Positions 33,300-45,799 of a stretch of 64,000 bases of DNA are shown in pieces (the first letter of the stretch is position 1; each line of letters opens with the position of its first letter). The stretch comes from Pyrrhosoma nymphula (lineage: Eukaryota > Arthropoda > Insecta > Odonata > Coenagrionidae), in NCBI GenBank assembly GCA_963573305.1, contig OY754334.1, forward strand, positions 92,563,848 through 92,627,847, written 5' to 3'. A program made the position numbers and the translations under genes. The notes beneath the pieces were generated by a model that was not told the origin of the DNA, ran no database searches, and saw only the letters and a program-made list of their open reading frames with translations.

Positions 33300-34249
33300 A
33301 AGTACCAATCAGCTGATATAATAGGTACTTAAAAAATTATAATTTGGCAACTGCCAACAGAATTGGTAAAGTTAGTGACGCTCCGGCCGAGAAAACCACC
33401 GGTCACAATTTTTATCCTAGCCTCGGAAGTGTATTTGGTGTTTTACTTCAAATTATGTAATACAGTGCGATTTATTGAAATCAATTGGTGCACCTAAAAC
33501 CAGTCTTATTCCACTGCCAATACATTGCTACGAGAGTTGCCCTGCCTGTTACAATTATTATGTCAATTTAGTAATTAGCATTTGACGATGGCCGGTTGTC
33601 CATGGGCCATGCCCTCCAACCGCATTTGCGTGATTTATCTAGCTTAAACTCGTCGAGATAAATTAATTCATTTCATTGCCATTGTTAAGATTGAAGTGAT
33701 TGTAATAATTATCTTTCTATAATTTGTAACAACAACATATTGTGCCGCGTATTTGTGGATTAAGCCGTGCCGAAAGGTCATTTTGGCCGACAGCCATGGG
33801 CAGCTTCTATTCATTTTTTCTCGTACGTCGAATGAATGTTCCTAATGTGCTATTTTTGAGAGAAAGGTCACGGTCAGAAGATTTTCCATTTACCAAGGTA
33901 CTTAATTCTTAGATTCTATTTTGTTTCGTTTTCATAATGACTTTCCCCTCGTTTTTTTAGGTTGCGATAAGAATAAGGCTTGTGTTCTTATTTGTTGATT
34001 CAATAGCGCCATTGACTCCGGAGGAAGCAACCCTACACCAAATAAAAATTTTTCCCTGCGAAAATTCCTTTTTTAGCTGTAGACAATACTTAACGACCTA
34101 GACAAATCATTCCTTAACCACACCCTGTTTATAATGAAGTAACAATGAGGTAACATTTCGCTTTAACCCGTTGCTTTTTCATTCTTTTTTCCGACAGTAT
34201 TGCATGAAAAAGGAGAAAACCAAGAGCCATCGGGTGGAAGAAGTTGATG
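33300..34249. other. no recognised gene
   Basis: AT-rich. Around 33560-33800 there are many TAAT/ATTA cores and TGGCCG blocks, as can occur in enhancers. This is only an impression from composition. Confidence 0.25.
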
Positions 34250-34520
34250 GTGTGTACAAGGATTCTGTGTAGGTGGTTATTAGGTGATGAGGGGTGAAGA
34301 GATGCTAAATGCCGTGATAGAGGGGAGGATGTTGTGTTAGTGGGGAAGGGCAAGGAACAGAATAGGCTCTATTGATGGGATTGAGAGAGGCAGGATTTGT
34401 GCTGGGTTGAAGAATTAAATCCTGTTTGGAGAAAAAGTCTTGCGGCTGTAAAAGATTGGAATAAGTATTCCTACTTCCCTCTGCACCCGCCATAACTGGT
34501 AGATGACCTCTAATAATAAT
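34250..34520 (+). mobile_element. LINE-A 3' end
   Basis: GTGATAGAGGGGAGGATG, GGGGAAGGGCAAGGAACAGA, a TGATGGGATTGAGAGAGGC block and the UTR with a TAATAATAATGATGATTG tail. The frame has indels. Confidence 0.85.
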
Positions 34521-36769
34521 GATGATTGAGAGTTCACAGCTTTGGTGTCTTATTGCGTTTCTAATCCCTCAGATGAGCCACTTCTTTGGAATTGTTACAG
34601 GAAAATCCGCCTAATCACCGCCAGGTCAGGAGAAATCCACCGCCCCCCGAACGATTATCCAATGGTTTTGTGTGCAGAATATATCGTCGTTTATTTCCTG
34701 AATCCTCGTTCGCTTCGCAGCTTTCAACTGTTTCTCCAAGTGTTGGCTCGTCGCTCCGGGAGCGCGGGTTTTGTTGCGTTCCCGCCGTTTCCAGGCAACG
34801 GAGCTTTTCTATTGTTTTCCCCTTCCCCCCTTAAGGGAAACTCTTCCCCCCGCCCCCGTGTGTTTTGGATTTCGCTGCGCTCTTTGGCCGCGGGGGAATC
34901 GGAGCCAGCCTAAACAAGTCAGAAGTGGAAATGTACCGAATCCATTCGACCTCTCCTCTCGCATCTGTCCCAACTCCCGCGATACCGCTTGAATGCTGCG
35001 CGTTCCATAACGACTGAAGAGAAAAGCTGAGTATTTTGTCGCCTCTCGTTTGCCTTCAGCATGATAGATGGTGGTGTGCTAAATCATCCAAAGGGGCAGG
35101 ATGGCTCCTTGCCCCCCACCCCTGGGAATTCATCCCAATGGAGTTAGGTATTGGATCACAAAGGAAAACTTTTCAAAAATCACTTCGAGTTTTAATGAAA
35201 ATGCTCTGTGGCGCTGAATGAGTCAAGTGTAGCAATGGTATACGTGCCTCGGTTTTGAGTCAACATTTCTTTTGGTGTCTTTTTGAAGTAAATACGCGAC
35301 TGCGGATGGATAAGCAATACACTTAACTCTTGCGCGTTCCCGTCCTTTGAAGTCCTCGAGAAGGGAAAAGAACGAGCGTGTTTACTCTATGCATATTGAA
35401 CGCCAATTCGGTTGCTGATACTACTGCTGGGAATCGGCAAGTCTTTGTCATGTAATTTTTTCTCTCCATTTGAATTCAACTTCAAGTGATCTTCATTGAT
35501 TTCTGATTACTTTTTCATATTTTATTATTTTTTGCGTTTTGAAAATCCCATTTCCGCGGTGAAGTCAGGAAATTATCCTAATGGATAATGGCTGTAATTT
35601 ATTTATTGGGCCAGGGGTATTCTCTCAATTTTGTGTGTATATTGTGTTTTATTATTTCAATATGAACGTGATTCATTGGCTATAGACATATTTTCATCAT
35701 GTTGTGGGCTCACTCCTTTAAAGTGCTAAAGAAACGTTATTTGTTGCTGCTGATAATGCTCCTCTAGTGTGCAGACACCTAAAGGAAAGGTATTCAGTCG
35801 AGTTCCACAACAATTTTCGTATGTAAATGCAGTCGATGTTGTACTATCCCAAAATTATTTTCTGTCTGGAACGATATTCCTCTTCGAAATGCCTAAGCTG
35901 ACTTCTGCCGTTCTCTCCTCTCCTCCGATAAAATTACGGAAGACTGCAGTTTTCCAGTGCCAGTTATGACTTCATTATTTGAAAAAGACGCCTTGTTTCT
36001 ATCTTGAGAGCTAATAAACACATATGTGTCGCCGTATCGAGGTCGCCGAAAGCGTCGGAAGCCAAGCGTGGTGATCAAGTGATAATCATTTGAGTGTTCT
36101 ATAAGCACTTTTTTGTCGGAGAAAGAATTATTCATTTTTTCCTACTCCTCCTTCTTTGGACCGTAGATTTTTCGGATGAAGACACGAAAACAGATGACCT
36201 AAGCGCTTCGGGAAAAAAAGAGGAGAGAGAGAGATAAGGACGCGAACTGGATCGCTTCGTGGCGTCATTATTTATTCCTCGGATGTTGTTTGCTTGTGTG
36301 TTAATTGATTTCCGGACTCGACTCATAATTAAGAGCGACGGTCACTCGAGTGCCTTTTTGACGGGAGGAGACAGAATGGAATACTTGCTGCGGAACGCTG
36401 GGTGGTCCAGGGTTGGAATGTAGCGAGGTGGAGGGAGGAGTATGTGCGCGCGCCTTCGAGGCTGGTCGCGATCGCTTGGCCTCCCTCCATCCCCGGGGCA
36501 TTCTCCGAGAGAAGTGCCGCCTCGGGAAATTTGTGCTCATTCGTTCATTACCACTTGTTTCCACCGTAAAATGACTTATATTTCATTTCATCATGACTCA
36601 TTTATATTCTGGATACGAATGGAAAAATGCGTCCTTCGTTTGATGTGAACAATAAAATCATAATTTTCCACTCTATTTTTTCCCGCGCATTGAACTACAT
36701 GTTACCCAACATTTAATCCAAGAAAGGGTGAAAAATGGGGAAGAGTAGTGTTTCTCTATGTATTATGAA
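34521..36769. other. no recognised gene; GC-rich parts 34600-34990 and 36340-36540
   Basis: The overlapping plus frames at 34542-34992 are not recognisable as a protein family. The second GC-rich part (36340-36540) has similar multi-phase frames. Either could be untranslated exon or promoter. Confidence 0.3.
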
Positions 36770-37010
36770 TGTAGGCAGATTAGGTGGTTGAAAGAGGTAA
36801 TGAGAGTCGATGGGTTGCGTAAGGCCGTGATAGAGGGGAGGACGAGGGCAAGCGGCAAAGGGGAAGAAAGAGGATAGGTTTTATGGACGGGGTGAAGAGA
36901 CTTGGGACATATGCTGAGATGAAGAAAGACTGTAAGCAGATAAGTGGCCTATGGTTGTAAGGAAACGCCGAGGATAGTTTAATCTCTTCCATTTAAGCCT
37001 GCCAGTTGAG
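36770..37010 (+). mobile_element. LINE-A 3' end
   Basis: GATTAGGTGGTTGAAAGAGG, GTGATAGAGGGGAGGACG, GGGGAAGAAAGAGGATAGG, TTTATGGACGGGGTGAAGAG and a UTR remnant. The tail is lost. Confidence 0.85.
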
Positions 37011-38061
37011 GAAGTGAATGTTTTCTTTTATTTACAGAATACCGCGAAACTCTCGCACTTATTCTTTGATTTTACACGCTCCTCGAATCATTTTTGTCTC
37101 CTGAACTTCTTTGTTTGCCTTCCTCGCTGCCCACACGTAATCCAAAAGCTATAATGGAGATCACGTACTGTATGCGAAATATGTTATCTCCTTCAGTCCG
37201 TCGGGTGAAGTCGTATGCTCCACCAAAAAAATATTCTTTGGTAACATTCTGTTGGGGAAACCTGGAAATTTCATTGGATTAAAAAAAATGTGATCTTATA
37301 AAAACGGGCAGTCTCGTCGTTGGAGAATGCATGCGGAAGGAGGGGGAAGGGAGGTAAATAACATTCTCGATGCAGTCGCCGTCCGCTTGCTTCCGAAGCT
37401 TGGAGAATCCAAAATCTTGCTCCGGAGCGAAATGGAAAGAGTGGCGTTTTTTTCGGAATCAGTATGAGGTCGCGTCCGTGGCGACGCCGCGTGCGACAGC
37501 CAGCAAACACACAAGTCCCGCGCGCTTTCCTGACAATGGGACGGAACTTTCATTCCGTGCCGCCGTTAGCTGGAGGCGCGCTCGACCGAGTAAGAAGAAT
37601 CTCATTTTGCTCTCTTACTCGACTGCGGCCTAAATGGGAGAGAGAGATGGCGTGCTGCTGCACGAGGGAGGATGAGGGAGCGTTCCTTCCCTCCGTGAAC
37701 ATCCTCTCTCGGGTCCCTCCCTCATAGTGCTTTCTCCCTCATCCCGCCACTCTCAGCCCCGCTCCCCCTCCCGTCTTATCCCCCGACGCGTCGCCAACCT
37801 CCGCACTGCACCGACTTCTCAAAGGCGAGCGGCAAACGCTGCAGCGGAGGCTGTGGGGTGGAGACGTGCCATTTCGGAACGATTCGTTTCCCGTGAACGA
37901 GTCTACCGAAGGAACGAAATGGAAGGGATGGAGATGTCGATGAAAAAATCTCATTCCAAATGATCTAGTGCACTCGAAGGAGCGAAAGTAATCAAGTGAA
38001 CCGATAGATTCCAAGTAACGTAAGTAATCGGATGAATGGTGGGACTTAAAGGAGCTAAAGG
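37011..38061. other. unannotated; GC-rich island 37470-37930
   Basis: The strongest CpG-rich block in the window spans 37470-37930, with GAGAGAGAG and CTCCCTC tracts. Frames in several phases cross it, none recognised. It is promoter-like in composition only. Confidence 0.3.
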
Positions 38062-38365
38062 ATTATTAATATTAGGGTAATCTACCTGCTGAGGTAGGTA
38101 TAAATGGAAGAAAATAAAAATCCTATACATTGTTACAGGCGCAGACCTCTACGTACACAATTTATTTCATCTCAGCCTCTCGTCATTCCATCCATGCAAC
38201 GTATTCTTTCCCTTCTGCTTCCCCGCTTACCCAACATTCTCCCATCTATCACGGACTTCGGCAACCCATCGCCCCTCATAACCCCGTTCAGCCATCTACC
38301 ACGCCTTCACAAATCTCATCCAGAAGTTTCCTCTCCTCACCTACCAAAACAAATACTTCCTCGTT
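38062..38365 (-). mobile_element. LINE-A 3' end
   Basis: Antisense tail TATTAGGGTAATCTACC, UTR, then antisense blocks of the basic region, TTTCCTCTCCTCACCTACC and ATACTTCCTCGTT. Confidence 0.85.
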
Positions 38366-39125
38366 TATGTATGCAAGCAATGTCCAAACTTGTTACTATG
38401 AGTGCAATGACATTCAGTTGGTTGATGAGTTAGGCAAAATAATACTGAATGACTTATGAGTCACTCGGAGTTCAAAACAATTCCTTAGGATTAAGAAAAA
38501 AAATGTATTTACTTCTGCGTCATGAGAGCATTACTTGATTGCTTAAGCGTGACAAGTTCATTCAACTGAGATCTCAGGCATACTTCATTGCAAGGAAATT
38601 AACGAAAGAAACTTTAGAGACGAATCTTAAATGTCGTTCCATTTGTGATCGAGAATGCAAGGAATGAGATTGTGAAATGGAGGTAAATTGCCCCGATTGG
38701 AGACAGAGAAGGCTGGCTTGTTGTCGACTGTTTCTCCCCAATCCCGACAGCCCGCGTCAAGTCGTCAATTTCCCGCGAAAAGAGGAAAAGCATTTCAGTA
38801 ATCGGACTTTTCGTACTCCAGCCTTGTTGTGGCATGGAGTCGAAAAGCCGCTTTTAAGGGCGTGCGGAGTAATCATCGCTATTTGTTGTTGATTTTTGTA
38901 GTTTTCGTCCTCGTGGTCGCCGCGATCATTGATCGGATGGCTATGAGTTTAAATATGCCCGATTTAGAGAAAAATTCACTGACGACGTCACAATGTTAAG
39001 GTAGGCGGATGTAATGGATAATGTCTACTCGTGTGTCAACAAAATAAATATATAGTTTACACTTCTATGCGGAGCTTAGCAGAGTATGATAGCCCCAGCA
39101 TGGCCTTGGGATGTAGAATTTATGA
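38366..39125. other. no recognised gene
   Basis: No recognisable repeat or coding frame was found. The small opposing frames at 38614-38892 are motif-free. Confidence 0.35.
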
Positions 39126-39127
39126 TG

Positions 39128-39325
39128 CATTGTCAACCCCGGAGGCAGCAAGGTAAAGTCCTTGCTTGCCAACCCTAGGATCGCGTGTTCGAGTTCCGCC
39201 TGTGTGGGTTTTACAACTCCCCGGACGTGGTCGTTTGTGGTCGTGTCCAATGTTGTTTGTTATAACACGCTCAATGTCAGGGCCCCTGAGAATTTTTCGG
39301 CTTAGTCGCAAATAAGTAAATAAAG
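39128..39325 (+). mobile_element. tRNA-derived SINE, family SINE-1 head
   Basis: The head GGCAGCAAGGTAAAGTCCTT and B box TGTTCGAGTTC (near 39187) align with the SINE at 11762. The body then differs (GGACGTGGTCGTTTGTGG...) and ends in AAATAAGTAAATAAA. It is either a second subfamily sharing the head or a chimera. Confidence 0.7.
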
Positions 39326-41236
39326 GTGGGAGTTTTTTGAATGGCTTTGCTGGGAAAACAGCATCGATTAAAACTCTAGAGATAATCTACAAGTGGAATA
39401 ATGTGCTTAAAAACAGAAAAGGCCATGAATTAGTCCAGCGGATTGGCCACCCTTTGTTTCCTGCTTCAAAGGTGACGGCTCATTACGTCATCTGCTAAGT
39501 TGACATATCACGCAACTCTACCGAGTATGAGCGCTCCAGTTTCCGCGTTATTAATAGAGAATATCTAAGAGGACGCCACCTGTCATCGATGTAGAATGGT
39601 TCCGAGGCAGCCTTTGCTAAGGTCACAATATCGCCGGCACAAATTACATCACAGTTGGCGAGGGGGTGGATGCCACGAGTATGAGGCAGCGATATTCGAA
39701 GTAGAGGATGGAAATAAATAACCCTTAGGTGACGTGAGCTTGAGGAAAACAAATGCTTCAACTTATGAAAGCATGAATCCTTATCCTTACTTTCCCATGT
39801 ACACATGCAAGTGTTCTCCAACAAATTATTCTGCGTGAATGGGAGATAGCTTTGATGTCGTTTGAAAAACATTTGCTGCAGCGTATCAAGATTTTTTTTT
39901 AATCCCTGTACTGAGTTTAATAATTCCCTATAGGGCTTGAAAAAAACCGATTCTTCGTTATCTTCGAAGCATTACTAATTGAAGTAGCTTGAGGAAACCG
40001 AGCGTCATTAATGTGGCATAAAATCGAGCATATATTTACATCGAGCCCTAAATTCCTATATCCATTGGGCTCGATGACTTCACCCTTAACGAAGGAGAGG
40101 ATAAGTTGAAATAAGGAGAATAGAGGATTAGTTGGAAAAGCTGGTACTGAGAGAGGGTAAAGTTATCGACTGTTCTCTACACTCGACGTTCCACCCTAAT
40201 CCAACCTAACCCAACCTAGCATTGATCAGTCAACAAAGAAATCTCATAAAGCGCCTCCTTTTTCAGTTTTCTAACACGTGTTCCCGCTTTTATTAGAAGT
40301 GGTTCATAAATCTAATTATAGTTTCCTTGATGTAACCAGTCATCCTATTTTAAATTGAGCCTTATGCAAATGTACCGAAAAATTATCGGAAATCTATGCA
40401 GAGGATGAGTATTTAAGCTCAAATCCATCGAGAGTTTGTTCTAAAGTAAATACGTTAAATACGGCTATAATTTGGTACAAATTGGTGCTTTACCACCATA
40501 GACTTCACATAATCTTTCACCGGAATCAGATTAGCATCAGTTACGCTCTTTGTGTGATCGTTGTTTTGCATTCCATCTCTTATCGTCCCAAATTACCGCA
40601 CGTCCATACGGTTCGTGTGAGTACACCTGTGGGTCGCCTTCTCCGAATAACTGCATCTACCGTAATCAAATCGAGCTTGTGTATTATCTGTTGTTGCCCT
40701 TCTTCGGCGGCAGGAAATGATGGGTGGATTTGCGTACTTTCCGGTTCCGTTAGGAGGTTTTCGTGCCAACTACGACTTCATTAAGACTGCCGCCGTACAA
40801 GCAGCCCCGGAGATTAGTTCATCTCTGGAAAACCTTTGCCAGGCGGTCCACAAATCATAGGGAATCTCCCCACACCCAGGCGAGCTTATTTTCCTGCCCT
40901 CACCGGCATGCGTCCCAAGTGGGCTTCCTCCACAAAGCAGCGTGACACTACCGTGCTTGGTAATTTTAAATCACTGTGCGCGATCTCTCTCATGAATCTC
41001 ATTCGATTTTCAAGTGGAGGTGAATGTATTCCCCTTCAATTAGTTTTAGCTTCGGACTGAAATTGACTTATTTATTCATTTACTTTCTAATTGCCAAAAA
41101 CACCAAGAATGTCATATACATTTACGGGCATGACATATAAATAAATTAACAACATAGAATATCTAGATTCACTCACAAGCACTTAAACAACCACACAAGC
41201 CAAAGAAATGAAATGTAAATGGGCATAAAATATTAT
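39326..41236. other. no recognised gene
   Basis: AT-rich with short frames (39495-39872 minus; 40482-41060 plus), none recognised. A degenerate CCTAA-rich stretch lies at 40195-40222. Confidence 0.35.
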
Positions 41237-41450
41237 GGCCGTTTTACACGAGGTACTTTATTGCTCAGACTGATGTATGGATGGAGATACAGTGTAAATA
41301 GCATCGTGTAAAGCGGGGACTTGCTTGAATGACTGTGTGAATGCATGAACAAAACAATGAAAATAGCCCCTGCTCTAATTCCGTTCGCGCGTTCTTGCAA
41401 TTTCTGTTCATCAAACCGCGCCATTAAGTATCTGGTCGATAACGGCCTTT
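41237..41450 (-). mobile_element. M1 TIR element, copy 2
   Basis: Full-length homologue of 17199-17416 in the opposite orientation. The left end is GGCCGTTTTACACGAGG and the right end is AACGGCCTTTGCAA, which pair imperfectly. The shared core is GCTCTAATTCCGTTCGCGCG. It encodes no protein. Confidence 0.75.
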
Positions 41451-42711
41451 GCAAGAGGGTTGACGTAGGAAGTTGGAAAAAGATGGGGGGAAATGATACT
41501 TATCTGCAGGGGAATTGTTTCCTGTTCGTCTTTCGGCGAAAGCCGTTGGAGATATCAATTATATCATGGGGAGAAAAGCACTTGTTATTCCATTAATATT
41601 TTATCAAGTATGCGATGGAGGAGATAAGACGGAATTAGGTACGACGTTTTGGAGGGTAGGAGAATCGTTGAAGTTAGGTTTAAGTCTATAACTTTTGGAT
41701 TACACTAAAATACATCGAAATGAGACATGATGTTCACGATGGACATACTTCCGAGTAATATTTTCTCTTTATAAAGGAATTTTCTTTCACTATTTGCTGC
41801 TACTTAACCATCGACGGCCGGGATAGAAGTTTTTAAGGATTGCGCGAAAAAACTATTACAGATATTGTGGCTTTTAGCCTCTCTGTGGCCTAAGAAATAA
41901 CCACTAAATGGGCGTCTTCGCGCCACTTCCTTTTGAGAGAGTGGGATGTATTCGGTGTGAAACTGTTTGTTCTCTCGTAATTCGTTTCCGAAACTAGGCG
42001 CTTGAGTCGTGCGTAGTTCGTTGTTCGGAAGAGTGAGGTCGCTCGCCCGCAGACCGTGGCTCCTTCGCGGGAGTGAGGAGAGACATTAAGAAGGAAGAGA
42101 AGGAAAAAAAAGGAATGGGAGAATGACGACCTTAGCGTGACTCATCGGCGGGCGCGAATAGCGGTACAGTCACGAAGCACGCACACACTCACAGATGAAC
42201 GCACCGAGCCGTTTCCCTGGGCCTCCAAATTGTTTGTTTTCCTTTCGGGAAGGAGAAATAAAGGCGGAGAGGGGCTTTTTTCGACCCCGTTCCCTTGTTA
42301 CTGCTCTCCCACTATTATGTTTTCATCCGTCTGAATCTAGCAGTTTTTTTTCAACGCGTCTCGACGCAGTTCCGACCAACGGAATGGGCGGAAGAAACGT
42401 ACCCGTGATAATTTAAGGGTTCGTTTACCCCTCTCGGAAATACCCCATTCGCAATCATGGAAGGGTATCGTCTTCCCAAGCCGATTCTTTTCCCGCAGAT
42501 GCGATTTTGTTTATATGCGGGCTTGTTCGTATGTTTTCCTTCACAGAGTGGGCAATAAGATGGTGGCCAGAAAGCCATGGATACTTTTAATTGGGAATAG
42601 TTAGGAAAATGTGCATCAATAGTTTTAAAGATAATCGTGTAGCTATCGGGCAGAAAATTTAGGTCTTGCCAAAAATATCAATTATTTTTATGTTGTTGCA
42701 AGAGATAATTT
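41451..42711. other. unannotated; GC-rich island 41990-42330
   Basis: The block around 42000-42200 is CpG-rich with AGTCGTGCGTAGTTCGTTG-like sequence near 42005, a style often seen around insect transcription starts. No reading frame is recognised. Confidence 0.3.
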
Positions 42712-43275
42712 ATCAGTTAGGGTAAGTTTAAATGGTAGGAGGAAGAGTTATGTCACTCTTTTACAGCCCCAGGCCTTCGCCTCGTGGCAAGATTTCACTA
42801 CCCCGCTCGGCTTTCGCCTTACATTCCTCCATCCAGTCCATAAAGCCTAATCTTTTTCTTCCCCTTCCGCGCTTACCCAAGATCCTCCCCTCCGTCACGG
42901 CCCGCGGCCTTCAGTTTGATTTGTCCCCTATTTCCATTCCAACTACCTACACCTCCTCCTCCAAATCTCCTCCAGATCTTATATCAAGCACTGCCCCATT
43001 CCTCTCTCTCTCTGTTCATAGCTTTTTCTCCCTTCTTATTCTCATCCACGTCTCAAACACCTATCGCCTATTTTTATCCTCTTTCTTGAGAGTCCACGTT
43101 ACTACACCATGCAACGCGAAACTCCACATTTTATTCTTCGCCGATCACCTATTTGCTTTCTATCCTACGTCTTCGTCATTGATTCTTTCCTGTTTTTGCA
43201 CGCCTTTTTTGCTAGCGCTATTCTTCTTCTCTTATGTTTACTTCTATTCCCATTTTTTTCAAACGTATTATTATC
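42712..43275 (-). mobile_element. LINE-A 3' half
   Basis: The minus-strand order is complete from an upstream ALAKKA-like part (near 43200) through the VALYG-like region to the UTR at 42715-42775. The 184-codon plus-strand frame at 42732-43286 is its antisense and should not be read as a gene. Confidence 0.85.
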
Positions 43276-44526
43276 ATCAGGATTAATCTGCCAGCACCAT
43301 TTTAATTAAAACGTTCTCCCCGCTGCAGTTTGTTGCCTTCTATTTTTATGGTCAGAAAATGCCAATAATGAAATTTATAAAATAATACTCATTTGTGGAT
43401 AGCAGCGCGATACACGCCTCTCATGTAATTGATGTGGCGCGGTTCTATTTATTGCATGAAGCTGAATTTAGATTTAAATAAAAGCATATTAAATTTACTA
43501 AAACTTTTGTTCAAGACATTATTCTGACTTGTGGCGCTATTTGCCGGAAAATATGACTTTTAGGCAGTAGACACCTAGGGTATTCCGTGAAATTTCAAAA
43601 TATCTTGAAAAACAAGGTCCAAATGTCATTTTTGGCTCAAGACTCTTGTTCCTGGCTAGAATAATCATAAGAATAGACGATGAAACTATCAATTTACTTC
43701 CACATGTAAGAGAAAACTGCATGTTTTTAACTTAAACGCATTCTGGGCCGCCATCTTGAATATCTCACTTCCGGTCCATTTTTCAGCTGGGCAACAGCGA
43801 TTTTCGGATTCAGCGGAGTCGTTATAGGTGGAATAGAGCTGTTGTCCAATTGTTATACGAAATTCCCCTAGCTTTTCGAATTTCTGAAATTTAGCCTAGA
43901 CTAACTCCCTTGGCGGCGGCTCTGGAGGCATCAGGTTGGAGTCTCGTGTAGCTAGATTTTTCTCGTTGGTCATGAGATTTTATAATCGTTAATTCTATTT
44001 TACTTCTTAGTACATTCCGTTAAATAAAATTTGGAGGAAGAAAATAGATTATTTGGCCGATAATTTGAACCAAGCTGACAAGCTGCTCCATTATTTGTCG
44101 ATAATTGCTCAAGCATATTATTTGGACCTTCATATTTTAATTCTTGCATTGTGATGGTAATATTAGGTTTATTTCTTGCTATAGAGCTTCTGAAAAAATA
44201 TTGACGCGTTCCACATGTTGTTTCCGTTCTTCTCATTGCAGTTTTGCGTATGTATCCGATTATTTTGCGATCGATGATCTCAGGATGATTTTTAGATTTT
44301 TCGAAAGTCTTTCCCCTAACTTTTTAATTTCTGGCAAATATTTTCACTTTCTGTAAATTAATTTCTTCCCATCTGGTCCTCTTCGTTCCTGATGCCCTTT
44401 GCCTCTCCTCACGTCTTCCAAAATTTCTATCCTCTTCTTTTTCGCGATATGAAAAATTGTTTAAAAAATCCATATTGAAAGATAACTCAATGATTGTTTT
44501 GACAAAAATGGCTTAAAAAACAAGGC
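43276..44526. other. no recognised gene
   Basis: A GCCGCCATCTTG motif (43747-43758) matches YY1/Pho-type sites. A possible LINE-B antisense remnant lies at 44385-44450 (CTTCCAAAATTTCTATCCTC). The rest is AT-rich. Confidence 0.3.
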
Positions 44527-44900
44527 ATAACATAAGGCCCTGCATTACATACGCACAATCGTTGCATGGTGCAGAAACGTGGACTATTAGAAAAGAGGAC
44601 GATATAGGCTGCGGGCGTTGGAGATACGGGTGTGGAAGAGAATGGAGAAAGTTTGGTGGACGGAAAGGAAGACGTACGAGGAAATGCTTGGTATGGTGAC
44701 TGAGGATTTGATACTTCTGGAGGAGATTAGGAGGAGGCGGAGTATGTGGTTGAAGCAAGTAACGAGAGGTAGGACGTATGCAAAGATGAAGAAAGACGTG
44801 GTGGTGGAAGATAGGGGCCCGCGCCTGTAAAAACATAAGAGGATTTTTAAAACTCTCCTCCATTTAAATCTACATTAACCGGTAGATTACCCTAATAATT
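44527..44900 (+). mobile_element. LINE-A 3' end
   Basis: It starts in the VALYGAETW-coding region (CGTTGCATGGTGCAGAAACG). The 70-codon frame (44618-44830: MEIRVWKRMEKVWWTERKT...) is intact, followed by a deletion that removes the LLKAVIEGRML region. UTR CATTAACCGGTAGATTACCC and a TAATAATT tail close it. Confidence 0.9.
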
Positions 44901-45469
44901 GTGGGTGGCTACGGATGCTATTTCTGCCATACATGTGGTCTCCACCTCGACATCACTTAGCAGTGCTCCCAGAGCATTTAGCCCGTGCTATGTGCAGAGG
45001 AAAGAAGCACGTAATGCTAAGGTAAAGGTTTCTGATCGTCCACGTGTTCTCGTACCAGTGTGTTTTTGTGATGTAGCTCTCCCATCTCTTTTTTTACTTC
45101 TTTATTTCCCCAATTTATCCAACTCTCTTCGAAGGTCTGTCTCCTTCTGGCGATGATGCTGTTTTTTAAGTTCCTCCTCTCGGCGGTGAGAATTCATTAA
45201 TGGACCAACCCGGACCGCGACGTCATCGCGGCAGCAGCAAGTTCGAGCGAGCTCCTTGATTTGACTAATGCCACCCCTTCTAACGCACGTGTGAAGCCCA
45301 AAGGGTCGTCGGTGACTAACGCAAAAAACATCGCGGGTCCGCCAGGAAGAGATTACGCATACTCTCAGCGATTCCGTCGCATAGATGAGACTGCCCCTCC
45401 CCGCGTGACACCTGGCGGCGATTTAAAGGGACTCGGTCGGCGTTTTTGCAAACCGCCGCTTCGTGTTTT
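44901..45469. other. unannotated; GC-rich island 45190-45470
   Basis: CpG-rich DNA with an imperfect palindrome CCGCGACGTCATCGCGG (about 45215) centred on a CRE-like site. The 77-codon frame at 45261-45494 has no recognised motif. Confidence 0.3.
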
Positions 45470-45560
45470 AGGTGGGATTAACGCGGAAGGTTGAGTGCTG
45501 TATCCTTACTCGGAAGGCCCTGGATCAAATCCCGTCGGTGGCACTAATTTTTCGGTGGGT
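45470..45560 (+). mobile_element. tRNA-like SINE head (SINE-3)
   Basis: GGTTGAGTGCTGTATCC resembles a D-arm/A box, and GGATCAAATCCC (about 45522) resembles a B box, followed by GTCGGTGGCACT. A short tail leads into the antisense 3' end of LINE-C. Confidence 0.5.
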
Positions 45561-45592
45561 GAGGAAAGAAATGTTTTGTTATTATTGTTCGT

Positions 45593-45790
45593 TCAATCCA
45601 AAGATTGTTTGACTGCAGCCCTCCATCCTTTCCAATCGAATGCTAGTTCCCTTAATCTCCGGTAATTCTTCTTGTGTACTTTCCCCTCTATTTGGTCTAT
45701 GTATTTATCCCTTGGCCTTCCTCTGGGGACTTTTTCCTTTATTTTTTCTCCAGTTCAATTCTTCACAAACCCATTGTGCCTCAGGGTGTG
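45593..45790 (-). mobile_element. LINE-C C-terminal fragment
   Basis: The minus strand encodes PRGRPRDKYIDQIEGKV followed by an RRLRELAFDWKGWR stretch and a stop (TGA, 45593-45595). This is the typical last segment of a non-LTR reverse-transcriptase protein (RGRPR..YIDxI...REL..DR..WR). Upstream, another frame reads WVCEELNWRKNKGK, so a frameshift lies near 45730. It is distinct from LINE-A and LINE-B. Confidence 0.75.
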
Positions 45791-45799
45791 CTTTGCATT

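Noticed and set aside
34542..34992. Overlapping 70-123 codon frames in GC-rich DNA
   Set aside because: GC-rich DNA has fewer stop codons in all phases; no motif or preferred phase.
40195..40222. Interstitial telomere repeat (CCTAA)n
   Set aside because: Only a few degenerate units (CCTAATCCAACCTAACCC); too short to call.
42732..43286. 184-codon plus-strand frame, the longest in the window
   Set aside because: It is the antisense of a LINE-A copy; the minus strand carries the real coding remnants.
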